Assembly (NCBI RefSeq): GCF_017948455.1
Contig: NZ_JAFFSU010000028.1
Span: forward strand, 1 to 64,000
DNA: 64,000 bases
Origin: Streptomyces sp. GESEQ-4
Lineage (GTDB): Bacteria > Actinomycetota > Actinomycetes > Streptomycetales > Streptomycetaceae
Direction: 5' to 3'
Every line of letters starts with the position of its first letter. Positions within the stretch are counted from its first letter, which is position 1. Below are positions 16,420 to 24,814 of this stretch, in pieces. Under the pieces are notes generated by a model. The model had not been told where the DNA came from. It made no database searches and worked only from the letters and a program-made list of their open reading frames with translations. The position numbers were made by a program, and so were the translations under genes.

Positions 16420-18156
16420 ATGAGCAAGACGACCGCCTCCGACGCGACTTCGGCCGCCGCCGAGGACCAGGACCTGGGCGCCGCCGGCTCCCAGCTCTCC
16501 ACCGCTCCCAAGGAGGAGCTGCCGGGCCTGCCCTCCATGGGCGTCGTCGGCTGGGCCCGCTGGTTCTGGCGTCAGCTCACCTCGATGCGGGTCGCCCTGC
16601 TGCTCCTCCTGCTGCTGGCGCTCGGCGCGATCCCCGGCTCGCTGATCCCGCAGTCCGGAACCGACGCCACCAAGGTCGCCGACTTCCGCGACAAGCACGA
16701 CATCCTCGCGCCGATCTACGACAAGCTCGGCCTCTTCCACGTCTACAGCTCGGTGTGGTTCTCCGCGATCTACATCCTGCTGTTCGTCTCCCTCATCGGC
16801 TGCATCGTGCCCCGCACCTGGCAGTTCGTCGGCCAGCTGCGCAGCCGTCCGCCGGGCGCGCCCAAGCGGCTGACCCGGCTGCCCGCGTACACGACCTGGC
16901 GCACCGAGGCGGAGCCGGAGCAGGTCCGCGAGGCCGCGCTGACCCTGCTGAAGAAGCGGCGCTTCCGTGCCCATCTCTCCGGTGACGCCGTCGCCGCCGA
17001 GAAGGGCTATCTGCGTGAGGTCGGCAACCTCGCCTTCCATATCGCGCTGATCGTGATGCTGATCGCCTTCGCCGCAGGCCAGCTGTTCAAGATGGAGGGC
17101 AACAAGCTGGTCCTCGAGGGCGACGGCTTCTCCAACACCCTCACCCAGTACGACGACTTCAAGTCCGGCACCCTCTTCGACACCGACGACCTGGCGCCGT
17201 TCAGCTTCAACCTGAACAACTTCATCGGCACGTACGCGACCTCCGGCCCCAACAAGGGCACGCCGCGCACCTACCAGGCCGAGATCACCTACGCCGAGGG
17301 TGCCTACGGCAAGGACAAGAAGACCGTCGTCCAGGTCAACAAGCCCCTGGAGATCGGCGACTCGAAGGTCTACCTCACCGCCCACGGCTACGCGCCCCTC
17401 GTCACCGTCCGGGACGGCAAGGGCAACGTCGTCTACAGCGACGCGGTCCCGCTGCTGCCGCTCGACTCCAACTCCACCTCCTCCGGCGTGATCAAGGTCT
17501 ACGACGGCTACAAGAACGCCAAGGGCGTGAGTGAACAGCTCGGCTTCAAGGCCTTCTTCCTGCCGAGCTATGTGAAGGGCAACGAGATCTCCTCCGCCTT
17601 CCCGGCGCTGCTGAACCCGGTCCTGAACCTGGAGCCCTACCACGGCGACCTCGGCGTCGACTCGGGCATCCCGCAGAGCGTGTACCAGCTCGACAAGTCG
17701 CACATGAAGGACTTCAAGGACTCCAAGGGCCAGCAGCTGAGGGAGAACCTCAAGCCCGGCGAGACCATGAAGCTCCCCGGCGGCGCCGGCACGGTCACCT
17801 ACGAGGGCACCAAGGAGTGGGCCAACTTCCAGGTCACCGAGCAGCCCGCCAGCGGCTGGGCACTCGGCGGTGCCGTCACCGCCATCTTCGGTCTCGCCGC
17901 CTCCCTGTTCATCCAGCGCCGCCGGGTGTGGGTGCGGGCTACGCCCGGCGCCGATGGGGTGACGGTCGTTGAGATGGCCGGCCTGGGCCGCAGCGAGTCC
18001 GCGAAGGTGCCCGAGGAACTCGGTGACCTCGCCGGGACTCTGTACGACCAGGCACCGGGCGCCCCCGACCCGGACGCAGACCCAGACGCCGACTCCGACG
18101 ACTCCTCCACCTCCCCCGACCCCCAAGCCGTACCTGCCGAAAGGCTTGAGAAATGA
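16420..18156 (+). CDS. resB: cytochrome c biogenesis protein ResB
   Basis: Membrane protein of 578 residues forming the System II heme handling and ligation complex with CcsB. Hydrophobic helices at about 55-72, 110-128 and 203-222 are followed by a large extracytoplasmic domain (about 225-470) and a final helix (about 475-493), the ResB topology. An Asp-rich acidic tail (PDADPDADSDDS) is cytoplasmic. The N-terminal 45 residues are polar and variable. The ATG is three bases after the ccdA stop, and its own stop overlaps the next start by four bases. Confidence 0.94.
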   Translation: MSKTTASDATSAAAEDQDLGAAGSQLSTAPKEELPGLPSMGVVGWARWFWRQLTSMRVALLLLLLLALGAIPGSLIPQSGTDATKVADFRDKHDILAPIYDKLGLFHVYSSVWFSAIYILLFVSLIGCIVPRTWQFVGQLRSRPPGAPKRLTRLPAYTTWRTEAEPEQVREAALTLLKKRRFRAHLSGDAVAAEKGYLREVGNLAFHIALIVMLIAFAAGQLFKMEGNKLVLEGDGFSNTLTQYDDFKSGTLFDTDDLAPFSFNLNNFIGTYATSGPNKGTPRTYQAEITYAEGAYGKDKKTVVQVNKPLEIGDSKVYLTAHGYAPLVTVRDGKGNVVYSDAVPLLPLDSNSTSSGVIKVYDGYKNAKGVSEQLGFKAFFLPSYVKGNEISSAFPALLNPVLNLEPYHGDLGVDSGIPQSVYQLDKSHMKDFKDSKGQQLRENLKPGETMKLPGGAGTVTYEGTKEWANFQVTEQPASGWALGGAVTAIFGLAASLFIQRRRVWVRATPGADGVTVVEMAGLGRSESAKVPEELGDLAGTLYDQAPGAPDPDADPDADSDDSSTSPDPQAVPAERLEK

Positions 18157-19253
18157 CTCTCGCCGCCGCAACCGATCTCGCCGCCGCGACCAACGAAAAC
18201 CTCGCGAGCCTCAGCAACACGCTGATCTACTCGTCGATGGCCGTCTACACGCTGGCCTTCTTCGCCTATATCGCCGAATGGCTTCTCGGCAGCCGCAGCA
18301 AGGTCGGCCGGACGGCCGCCGCGCTGACCACGCAGAAGAAGTCCGCGGCGAAAGCGCCGGCCGTCGCGGTGCGGACGGCGGGCGGTGCCGCCGTACTGGA
18401 GCGGCCGAAGGTCGTCGTGCGGGCCGCGGCGGGTGCGCGGGATGTGCCCGACGGGCCGGGGGCGCACGGCGGGGACGAACAGGGCGACCTCTACGGGCGT
18501 ATCGCCATCTCCCTCACCGTCCTCGCGTTTCTGATCGAGTTCGGCGGTGTGCTCGCTCGGGCCCTGTCGGTGCAGCGGGCGCCGTGGGGCAACATGTACG
18601 AGTTCAACATCACCTTCTCGACGGTCGCCGTCGGTGTGTACCTCGCACTGCTCGCGCTGAAGAAGAACATCCGCTGGCTCGGACTCTTCCTGATCACCAC
18701 GGTCCTCCTCGATCTCGGCCTGGCCGTCACTGTCTTGTACACCGCCAGCGACCAGTTGGTTCCCGCCCTTCACTCGTACTGGCTGTACATCCACGTCTCG
18801 ACGGCGATCTTCTGCGGCGCGGTCTTCTACGTCGGCGCGGTCTCCACGATCCTGTACCTCTTCAAGGACAGTTACGAGAACAAGCTCGCCACCGGCGGCA
18901 CGCCCGGCCGCTTCGCGAACTCCGTCCTCGACCGCCTGCCCGCCTCGGCCTCCCTCGACAAGTTCTCGTACCGCGTCAACGCGGCCGTCTTCCCGCTGTG
19001 GACGTTCACGATCATCGCGGGCGCGATCTGGGCGGGCGACGCGTGGGGCCGCTACTGGGGCTGGGACCCCAAGGAGACGTGGTCCTTCATCACCTGGGTC
19101 GCCTACGCCTGCTACCTGCACGCCCGCGCCACCGCCGGCTGGAAGGGCCGCAAGGCCGCCTACCTGGCTCTGCTCGCCTTCGGCTGCTGGCTGTTCAACT
19201 ACTACGGCGTCAACATCTTCGTCTCGGGCAAGCACTCGTACGCCGGTGTGTAA
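18153..19253 (+). CDS. ccsB: cytochrome c biogenesis protein CcsB (heme handling)
   Basis: Polytopic protein of 366 residues of the heme-handling family. The tryptophan-rich WWD motif is visible as WAGDAWGRYWGWDPKETW (293-310), with WGNMYEFN (145-152) and conserved histidines in external loops (HSYW, LYIH). Together with ResB it exports heme and attaches it to apocytochromes. Ala/Arg-rich residues 50-105 form a long variable loop. It is the last gene of the operon, overlapping resB by four bases and followed by a strong hairpin. Confidence 0.95.
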   Translation: MTLAAATDLAAATNENLASLSNTLIYSSMAVYTLAFFAYIAEWLLGSRSKVGRTAAALTTQKKSAAKAPAVAVRTAGGAAVLERPKVVVRAAAGARDVPDGPGAHGGDEQGDLYGRIAISLTVLAFLIEFGGVLARALSVQRAPWGNMYEFNITFSTVAVGVYLALLALKKNIRWLGLFLITTVLLDLGLAVTVLYTASDQLVPALHSYWLYIHVSTAIFCGAVFYVGAVSTILYLFKDSYENKLATGGTPGRFANSVLDRLPASASLDKFSYRVNAAVFPLWTFTIIAGAIWAGDAWGRYWGWDPKETWSFITWVAYACYLHARATAGWKGRKAAYLALLAFGCWLFNYYGVNIFVSGKHSYAGV

Positions 19254-19282
19254 GCCCGCTGGTGTGTAAGTCCCTTGCAGTG

Positions 19283-19321
19283 AAGGCCGGTTCCTGTGAC
19301 CTGAGTCACGGAACCGGCCTT
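19283..19321 (+). terminator. strong hairpin terminator after the ccs operon
   Basis: AAGGCCGGTTCC pairs with GGAACCGGCCTT; the inner bases add GTGAC/GTCAC with one bulged T and a CTGA loop, giving a stem of about 17 bp. It lies 29 bases after the ccsB stop and ends 24 bases before the next sigma-factor gene. Confidence 0.85.
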
Positions 19322-19345
19322 CGTCGTACGGACAGGTAAAGAGGC

Positions 19346-19951
19346 GTGGATACGAATCTGCGCAAACGGATCCGCGCGGGGGACCACAGCGCCTTCGGCG
19401 ACCTCTTCGACGCGTACGCACGCTCCGTGTACAACCATGCCTTCCGGCTCACGGGGGAGTGGAGCACGGCCGAGGACGTCGTCTCGCTGACCTTCCTGGA
19501 CGCCTGGCGGCTGCGTGAGCGGCTCGACGAGGAGGGCGGCTCGCTGCGGCCGTGGCTGCTCGGCATCGCCACCAACGTCACCCGCAACACCCGCCGCACC
19601 GCCCGAAGACACGCTGCGGCCGTCGCCCGTCTGCCACCCGCCGAGGACGTACGGGACTTCGCCGACGACGTCGCCGGCCGGCTGGACGACGCGGCGCAAC
19701 TGGCCGCCGTACGGACCGCGTTGGCGAAGCTGCGGCGGGCCGAGCGGGAAGTGCTGGCGCTGTGTGTGTGGTCGGGGCTGGGCTACGAGGCGGCGGCCGA
19801 GGCGCTGGGGGTGCCCGTCGGGACCGTACGATCGCGGCTTTCGCGGGCGCGGACAAAACTCGCGAAACATATGGAACCGGCTTCTCTGGACGGACAGATG
19901 AGAGGTGACCGCACCACCGCGGTCTGGCCCATCAGGGAGGGAAACCGATGA
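19346..19951 (+). CDS. ECF sigma-70 family RNA polymerase sigma factor
   Basis: A 201-residue ECF sigma factor. Region 2 is MDTNLRKRIRAGDHSAFGDLFDAYARSVYNHAFRLTG with WSTAEDVVSLTFLDAWR; region 4 is LAKLRRAEREVLALCVWSGLGYEAAAEALGVPVGTVRSRLSRAR. The GTG start follows the sequence GGTAAAGAGGC. Its stop overlaps the next start (ATGA). The partner encoded next is a CU044_5270-type membrane protein, an arrangement common in actinomycetes. The signal and regulon are not visible. Confidence 0.92.
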   Translation: MDTNLRKRIRAGDHSAFGDLFDAYARSVYNHAFRLTGEWSTAEDVVSLTFLDAWRLRERLDEEGGSLRPWLLGIATNVTRNTRRTARRHAAAVARLPPAEDVRDFADDVAGRLDDAAQLAAVRTALAKLRRAEREVLALCVWSGLGYEAAAEALGVPVGTVRSRLSRARTKLAKHMEPASLDGQMRGDRTTAVWPIREGNR

Positions 19952-20847
19952 ACCAGCTTCCCGAACGCGACCTTCCGCCGGGCCGTCACCGACTCCTCAA
20001 GGAGCATCTGATGACCGAGATCCGGCAGGAACCCGTACGACGGACCCGCATGTGGCTGCGGCCCGCGCTCGTGGCGGGCGCCGTCGCGGCCGTGACCGCC
20101 GTGACCCTGACCCTCGCCGCGCCGTCCGGCGAGCAGTCGACGCGGGCCGCCTCGAAGGAGGCCGTGGCGCTGCTGGAGGACATCGCGCTGGCCGCCGAGC
20201 AGGCGGACACGCTGAAGATCCGTGACGACCAGTTCGTGTACATCAAGAGCAAGGTCGGCTGGAGCGTGCACGAGGAGGGCAAGCCCGCGTTCCTCGAACC
20301 GATCCACCAGCGCGAGGTGTGGCTCTCGGTGGACGGCAGCGAGCAGGACATGCTGCACGACCCCGTCGTCCGCGCCGACCACGAGCTGCTGGAGAAGGAG
20401 ACTCCCGGGATCCCGTCCAACACCAACTACCGGCACCTCCAGACCCTGCCCACCGATCCGGACCGGATGTTCGACTGGCTGAACAGTGTGAGCGAGGGCA
20501 GCGACAGCAAGGACGAGGCCAATTTCGTCCTCGTCGGCGACCTCGCCCGCGAGTCCCTGATGCCGCCGGCCCAGGCGGCGGCCCTCTACCGGGCGGCCGG
20601 GAAGATCTCCGGCGTCTTCGTGATCGACGACGCCGTCGACGCGGCCGGGCGGCACGGCGTGGCGGTCGCCCGGGTGGACGACGGGGAGCGGGTCGAGCTG
20701 ATCTTCGACAAGAAGACCATGAAGTTCCTCGGCGAGCGGGAAGTGGCCGTCGAGGACCTCCAGTCGGGCTTCGAGAAGGGCGACGTGATGGGGCGCACCG
20801 CGATCCTGGAGCGGACGCTGGTGGACAAGCGGGGTGAGCGTCCCTAA
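19948..20847 (+). CDS. CU044_5270-family membrane protein, probable anti-sigma partner
   Basis: A 299-residue protein with a short cytoplasmic N-terminus (LPERDLPPGRHRLLKEHLMTEIRQE), one transmembrane helix at about 32-50 (WLRPALVAGAVAAVTAVTLTLA) and a long external domain. It matches the CU044_5270 family, whose genes usually follow ECF sigma genes. The layout fits a membrane-bound regulator that holds the coupled sigma factor, but no zinc-anti-sigma motif is visible, so the anti-sigma role is inferred from position. Starts inside the sigma gene stop. Confidence 0.8.
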   Translation: MNQLPERDLPPGRHRLLKEHLMTEIRQEPVRRTRMWLRPALVAGAVAAVTAVTLTLAAPSGEQSTRAASKEAVALLEDIALAAEQADTLKIRDDQFVYIKSKVGWSVHEEGKPAFLEPIHQREVWLSVDGSEQDMLHDPVVRADHELLEKETPGIPSNTNYRHLQTLPTDPDRMFDWLNSVSEGSDSKDEANFVLVGDLARESLMPPAQAAALYRAAGKISGVFVIDDAVDAAGRHGVAVARVDDGERVELIFDKKTMKFLGEREVAVEDLQSGFEKGDVMGRTAILERTLVDKRGERP

Positions 20848-20885
20848 CGCGTGCGCGACCCGGCGTCACGGGTCAGGCTGGTGTC

Positions 20886-21287
20886 ATGACCGGTTCCATC
20901 GAGCAGGGCGCCAGCCGGATCCACGGGAGCACGCACCTACTGCACTTCCTGGTGCGGCTCCCGAGGCCCATGGAGACGGTCTGGCCCGCCCTCGCCACCG
21001 CGGAAGGCCTCGCCGCCTGGTTCACCCCGGCCGATGTCCTCGAACCCCGCCTCGGCGGCGCGGTCACCCTGCGTGACGTCGGCTCCGGGAGAGTCACCGC
21101 CTGGGACGTGGAACGGATCGCCGAGTACACGGTGGAGGGCGGCGGCCGACTCCGCTTCCACCTGGAGCGCGCCGGTGACGAGGGCAGCACGCTCCGTTTC
21201 ACCCATGAGTTCCGGGGTGGGCGGGAGTCGGAGCAGCGGTGGCGGGCGCGGTTCGAGCGGCTGATCGAGCACATCAGTCGACGGTGA
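20886..21287 (+). CDS. SRPBCC (AHSA1/START-like) family protein
   Basis: A small 133-residue protein of the Bet v1-like SRPBCC fold: an N-terminal strand (HLLHFLVRLPRPMETVWPALATAEGLAAWFTP) with the usual W..L..P..L..WF pattern, central strands and a C-terminal helix (WRARFERLIEHIS). Such proteins bind hydrophobic ligands or act in stress responses; the ligand is unknown. It ends one base before the stop of the convergent oxygenase gene. The ATG start gives the best family length. Confidence 0.78.
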   Translation: MTGSIEQGASRIHGSTHLLHFLVRLPRPMETVWPALATAEGLAAWFTPADVLEPRLGGAVTLRDVGSGRVTAWDVERIAEYTVEGGGRLRFHLERAGDEGSTLRFTHEFRGGRESEQRWRARFERLIEHISRR

Positions 21288-21288
21288 T

Positions 21289-22254
21289 TCAGTCGACGGT
21301 GATCGAGTCCAGCTTCCCCCGCAGATACACATGCGAGTCGACCGGCTCGTACGCCACCCGCCCCACCGGTGCCGGCACGGACTCCACGAGCGTGCCCGGG
21401 GTGCACTCGCCGAAGTAGACGAGGGACATCAGCTCCTCGGTGGGTGCGTCGGCGGGCGGCGGGAGGACGCGATGGCGGCCGGAGCGCCAGCGGTCGCCGG
21501 TCCAACGGGCCATCAGGTCACCGATGTTGATGGTGAAGGCCGCCGGGTCGTACGGCGCGTCCTCCCAGCCGCCCTCGTCCGTGAAGACCTGGAGACCCCC
21601 CTTGCCGGCCTGCCGGTCGAGGATCGTCACCGTGCCGAAGTCGGTGTGCGGGCCGATGCGGAACTGGCCCGGCGCGGGTGCGCCGATGACGTCCGTGCCC
21701 GGGTACCAGTTGATGTTGAAGCCGTACGTCGGATGGTCCATGTGCCGGGAGAAGAAGCCGGGTTCGAGCCCGAGGGCCTCACCGAGGAGGGAGAGGAGCG
21801 TCTTCTCCAGGTCGGCCATTCGCGCCAGATACTCCTCGCAGAGCCGCTGAAGCTCCGGCACCTCCGCTGGCCAGACGTTCGGCGCGTACCACTCCGCGTT
21901 GATCTCCGGGTCCTCGAACGGCTCGTGCGTCGCGAAGGTCAGCGACTCCTTCAGGTCCGGCGGGGTCTCGGTCCCCTCCGAGTACCCGTTGGCCTCCGCC
22001 CCCGGCCCGAGCCAGCCCCGCCCGCCGACCTTCGCGGCGTAGGCCTGCTTGACGTCGACGGGCAGCGCGAAGAACGCCTTCGCGGCCTCGCGGATCCGGG
22101 AGCGCAGCGAAGGGTCCACACCGTGCCCGGTGACGAGCAGGAAACCGGCCGTCTGCAGCGCCTCGTCGACGGTACGGGCGATCCGCGCCCGCACCTCCGG
22201 GTCGCCGTCGAACCAGGGCTTCAGGTCGATCGTGGGGATACGGGGCTCAGTCAC
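21289..22254 (-). CDS. isopenicillin N synthase-like 2OG-Fe(II) dioxygenase
   Basis: Non-heme iron oxygenase of 321 residues. It begins IPTIDLKPWFDGD with the DIOX_N segment GFLLVTGHGV; the iron ligands are in IGPHTDFGTVTIL (His203, Asp205) and the later GRHRVLPPP (His261). GTG 22254 is preferred because GAGG lies six bases upstream; ATG 22266 is possible. Either start overlaps the deaminase gene upstream, so the two are coupled. In the context of a cytosine-deaminase-like enzyme, a PucR regulator and an NCS1 permease, a nucleobase or nucleobase-derived substrate is likely (compare thymine hydroxylase), but that is inference. No antibiotic-synthesis genes are nearby. Confidence 0.88.
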   Translation of the reverse strand: MTEPRIPTIDLKPWFDGDPEVRARIARTVDEALQTAGFLLVTGHGVDPSLRSRIREAAKAFFALPVDVKQAYAAKVGGRGWLGPGAEANGYSEGTETPPDLKESLTFATHEPFEDPEINAEWYAPNVWPAEVPELQRLCEEYLARMADLEKTLLSLLGEALGLEPGFFSRHMDHPTYGFNINWYPGTDVIGAPAPGQFRIGPHTDFGTVTILDRQAGKGGLQVFTDEGGWEDAPYDPAAFTINIGDLMARWTGDRWRSGRHRVLPPPADAPTEELMSLVYFGECTPGTLVESVPAPVGRVAYEPVDSHVYLRGKLDSITVD

Positions 22255-22696
22255 CGATGTCCTCATTCCACAGGGCCGGATTGTTCTTGATGAAGTCGCG
22301 CATCATGCCGACGCACTCGGGATCGTCCAGGAGCACGATCTTGACACCGTGCTCGGCGAGCCAGTCGTGGCCGCCGCGGAAGGTGGCCGCCTCGCCGATC
22401 AGTACCCGGGAGATGCCGAACTGGCGGACCAGTCCCGAGCAGTACCAGCAGGGCGAGAGGGTCGTCACCATCGTCGTCCCGCGATACGACCGCTGCCGTC
22501 CCGCGGCACGGAACGCCGCCGTCTCCGCGTGCATGGACGGGTCGCCGTCCTGGACCCGCCGGTTGTGGCCGCGGCCGAGGAGCGTGCCGTCGGCGCCGTA
22601 GAGCGCGGCGCCGATCGGGATGCCGCCCTCGGCGAGCCCGGCGCGGGCCTCTTCGATCGCGGTGGTGAGCCAGGTGTGTGCCTGTGCCTGATCCAT
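22247..22696 (-). CDS. nucleoside/cytosine deaminase family protein
   Basis: Zinc-dependent deaminase of 149 residues. The catalytic motif is SMHAETAAF (His56, Glu58) with SPCWYCSGLV (Cys83, Cys86), the layout of yeast-type cytosine deaminase and guanine deaminase. The C-terminal VKIVLLDDPECVGMMRDFIKNNPALWNEDIGD strongly resembles the yeast cytosine deaminase end. It should deaminate cytosine or a close base to the oxo form. The open frame extends upstream past 23,300, but this ATG gives the family start. It is divergent from the PucR regulator (99 bp between starts) and overlaps the oxygenase gene. Confidence 0.9.
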   Translation of the reverse strand: MDQAQAHTWLTTAIEEARAGLAEGGIPIGAALYGADGTLLGRGHNRRVQDGDPSMHAETAAFRAAGRQRSYRGTTMVTTLSPCWYCSGLVRQFGISRVLIGEAATFRGGHDWLAEHGVKIVLLDDPECVGMMRDFIKNNPALWNEDIGD

Positions 22697-22795
22697 ACGT
22701 CCACTCTGCTGGCGCGGAAACACCGGGGCAACGTGCGGAAAGTACTCTCCGGGCAGCCCGTAGCCGGACGGAATGTCAGCGCCCTGGAGGCTCCT

Positions 22796-24067
22796 GTGCC
22801 CGCACTCACCCTCCGTGAAGTCCTGGCCCTCGACCCGGTGCGCGCGGCCGAGCCCGAGCTGCTGGCCGGTGCGGGCGCACTGGACCGCCCGGTGCGCTGG
22901 GTGCACTCCAGCGAGGTCTACGAGGGCGCGAATTTCCTGGACGGCGGCGAGCTGCTGCTGACCAACGGCTTCGGACTCACGGACGCGGACGAGGAGGTCC
23001 GCCGGCGGTACGTCCGCGAACTGGCGGCCCGGGACGCGACCGGTCTCGCGGTGGAGGTGGGCCGCTCGCTGCCCAGCATGCCCCCCGAGGTCATCGACGA
23101 GGCGGGCCGCGTGGGGCTGCCGCTGCTGGCCCTGCACCGGGTGGTGCCCTTCGTACGGATCACGGAGGCCGCGAACCGGGCGATCGTCGCGCGAGGTCTG
23201 TCCGACCGGCATGCACTGGTACGACCGTGGGGTGACGACCACACGGCCGCGCTGCTGGCGGATCTGGCGAACCGGGCGGCGCTGAACCAGCCGGAGGTGG
23301 AGGCGCGGGCCGCCCTCGCGGGATTCCACCCGGGCCACGGGTCACGCCTGATCGGCGTCTCGCTGCACGGCACACGCGAGGTGGGCGCCGTGGACCGGGC
23401 GGCACGGCTGCTGGGCGGGGCGGGCGTGCTGCGGGCCGCCTTCCCGGGTGACGTACTGGCTCTCCTGGCGCTGCCCGCGCAGTCTCGCCCGGGCAGCGGA
23501 CGGGACCCGGTGCGGGCGGTCCAGGAGGCGTTCCGTACGGCCGCCGCCCCGGGGTTCACCGTGGCAATCGGGCCCGCGGTCGACGCCGGCGGCTGGCTGC
23601 GCTGGAGCGACACGCTGCGGGCGGCCCGTACGACACTGGAACTCGCGCTGACGGTGCCGCCCCCGGAACCCGGGGCACCGGACGGTCCTCTCGTCACCTC
23701 CTCCCGCGCCCTCGCCCTGGAACGGGAGTTGACGAGGGGCGGCGTGGACGCCAACCGGGAACGGCTCACCGGCATGGTCCAGCACGCGCTCGGCCCCCTG
23801 CTCGCCTGGGAAGCGGCCCACCCGAGCGACCTCGTCCGCACCCTGGAGGTCCACCTGCGGCACGGCTGCTCACCGACCCGGACAGCGGCGCTGCTGCACA
23901 TCGGCCGACAGTCGCTGTACCAGCGGCTGGAGCGGATCGAGTCCCTGCTGGGCCTGGAGATCGACGACCCTGATCTGCTGGGGGAACTGCTGGCGGCTGC
24001 CTGCGCGCACCGGGTGGTGCGGGGGATGGGGGCGGCTGTGGGGGGTGGGTTGCGGACCGTGGCGTGA
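22796..24067 (+). CDS. PucR-family transcriptional regulator
   Basis: A 423-residue regulator. The N-terminal PucR domain (LTLREVLALDPVRAAEPELLAG, then RPVRWVHSSEVYEGANFLDGGELLLTNG) is followed by a GGDEF-like middle and the C-terminal helix-turn-helix VHLRHGCSPTRTAALLHIGRQSLYQRLERIESLLGL. PucR proteins control purine or other nitrogen-source catabolism. GTG 22796 follows GGAGG by five bases; the open frame further upstream runs through the divergent oxygenase and deaminase genes and is shadow. Divergence from the deaminase-oxygenase pair makes them its likely targets, probably with the NCS1 permease. Confidence 0.9.
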   Translation: MPALTLREVLALDPVRAAEPELLAGAGALDRPVRWVHSSEVYEGANFLDGGELLLTNGFGLTDADEEVRRRYVRELAARDATGLAVEVGRSLPSMPPEVIDEAGRVGLPLLALHRVVPFVRITEAANRAIVARGLSDRHALVRPWGDDHTAALLADLANRAALNQPEVEARAALAGFHPGHGSRLIGVSLHGTREVGAVDRAARLLGGAGVLRAAFPGDVLALLALPAQSRPGSGRDPVRAVQEAFRTAAAPGFTVAIGPAVDAGGWLRWSDTLRAARTTLELALTVPPPEPGAPDGPLVTSSRALALERELTRGGVDANRERLTGMVQHALGPLLAWEAAHPSDLVRTLEVHLRHGCSPTRTAALLHIGRQSLYQRLERIESLLGLEIDDPDLLGELLAAACAHRVVRGMGAAVGGGLRTVA

Positions 24068-24160
24068 GGCCTGGGGCATGGGCGCATGGTGCTGAGATCC
24101 GCCCGAACGCTTCCGCCTGTTCCCCCGTCTCAGTACCGACTGAGAGGGACGGAGGGGGAC

Positions 24161-24814
24161 ATGCAGCACCGTACGTGGATCGCGGCCGCCATCGGTACCG
24201 CCGCTGTGACCCTGGCCGCCGGTCTGTGGATCGACGCGCTGGAGACCGGGCACACCGACGGGGGGCTCAAGGACGGGGGTCTCAAGGCGGATCCCGCCGG
24301 GGTCAAGGACACGTCGCCGTCCGGTGGGGTGACCGAGTGTGTCGGGACTCAGCCCACCGGCAGTCTGCCCGGCCTCCCTGGCACACCCAAGGGCGCCGGC
24401 GACACCGCGCTGGACCGGACGCTCGCCTACATCGACCTCGCCCAGCGGCGTCACGCCGCCGTCTTCACCGGGCTGGCCGTCGACCAGCGCCACCAGACGG
24501 CCAAGGTCTGGCGCATTCCGTCCGCCGCGCTCGACGCCGACCTCTGCGGGGCCGCCGAGAAGGGCGTGACGATCCGGCTGCACGACACCGACGTCAACCG
24601 CACGACCCTGGACGCGCTCGCCGGGCGGATCAGTGAGGACATGCAGCGTTGGGAGGGCACGTTTCAGATGCGTGCGGTCGGGGTCGACTCGGAGGGCTTC
24701 GTGAGCGTGGGCGTCGACGATCCCGCGAAGGCCGAGCCGATCCTGAAGGAGACGTTCGGGGAGAAGTACATCGAGGTGGAGCGCATGGGTCAGATCGAAG
24801 CGGACGTCGGCTGA
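24161..24814 (+). CDS. exported protein of unknown function
   Basis: A 217-residue protein from ATG 24161 (the frame extends to 24086, but the purine-rich site GAGGGGGAC supports this start). Residues about 5-22 are a hydrophobic signal or anchor. The rest is polar, with a near-repeat GGLKDGGLK in the linker, one Cys in TECVG and a segment TLDALAGRISEDMQRWEGTFQMRAVGVDSEGFVSVGVDD that looks folded. It may be a small extracytoplasmic sensor or binding protein. Its 3' end overlaps the convergent permease gene by 25 bases. Function not recognised. Confidence 0.65.
   Translation: MQHRTWIAAAIGTAAVTLAAGLWIDALETGHTDGGLKDGGLKADPAGVKDTSPSGGVTECVGTQPTGSLPGLPGTPKGAGDTALDRTLAYIDLAQRRHAAVFTGLAVDQRHQTAKVWRIPSAALDADLCGAAEKGVTIRLHDTDVNRTTLDALAGRISEDMQRWEGTFQMRAVGVDSEGFVSVGVDDPAKAEPILKETFGEKYIEVERMGQIEADVG

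Noticed and set aside
15631..18171. 846-residue minus-strand frame over ccdA and resB
   Set aside because: Gly/Glu/Arg-rich shadow of the ccs operon without known motifs.
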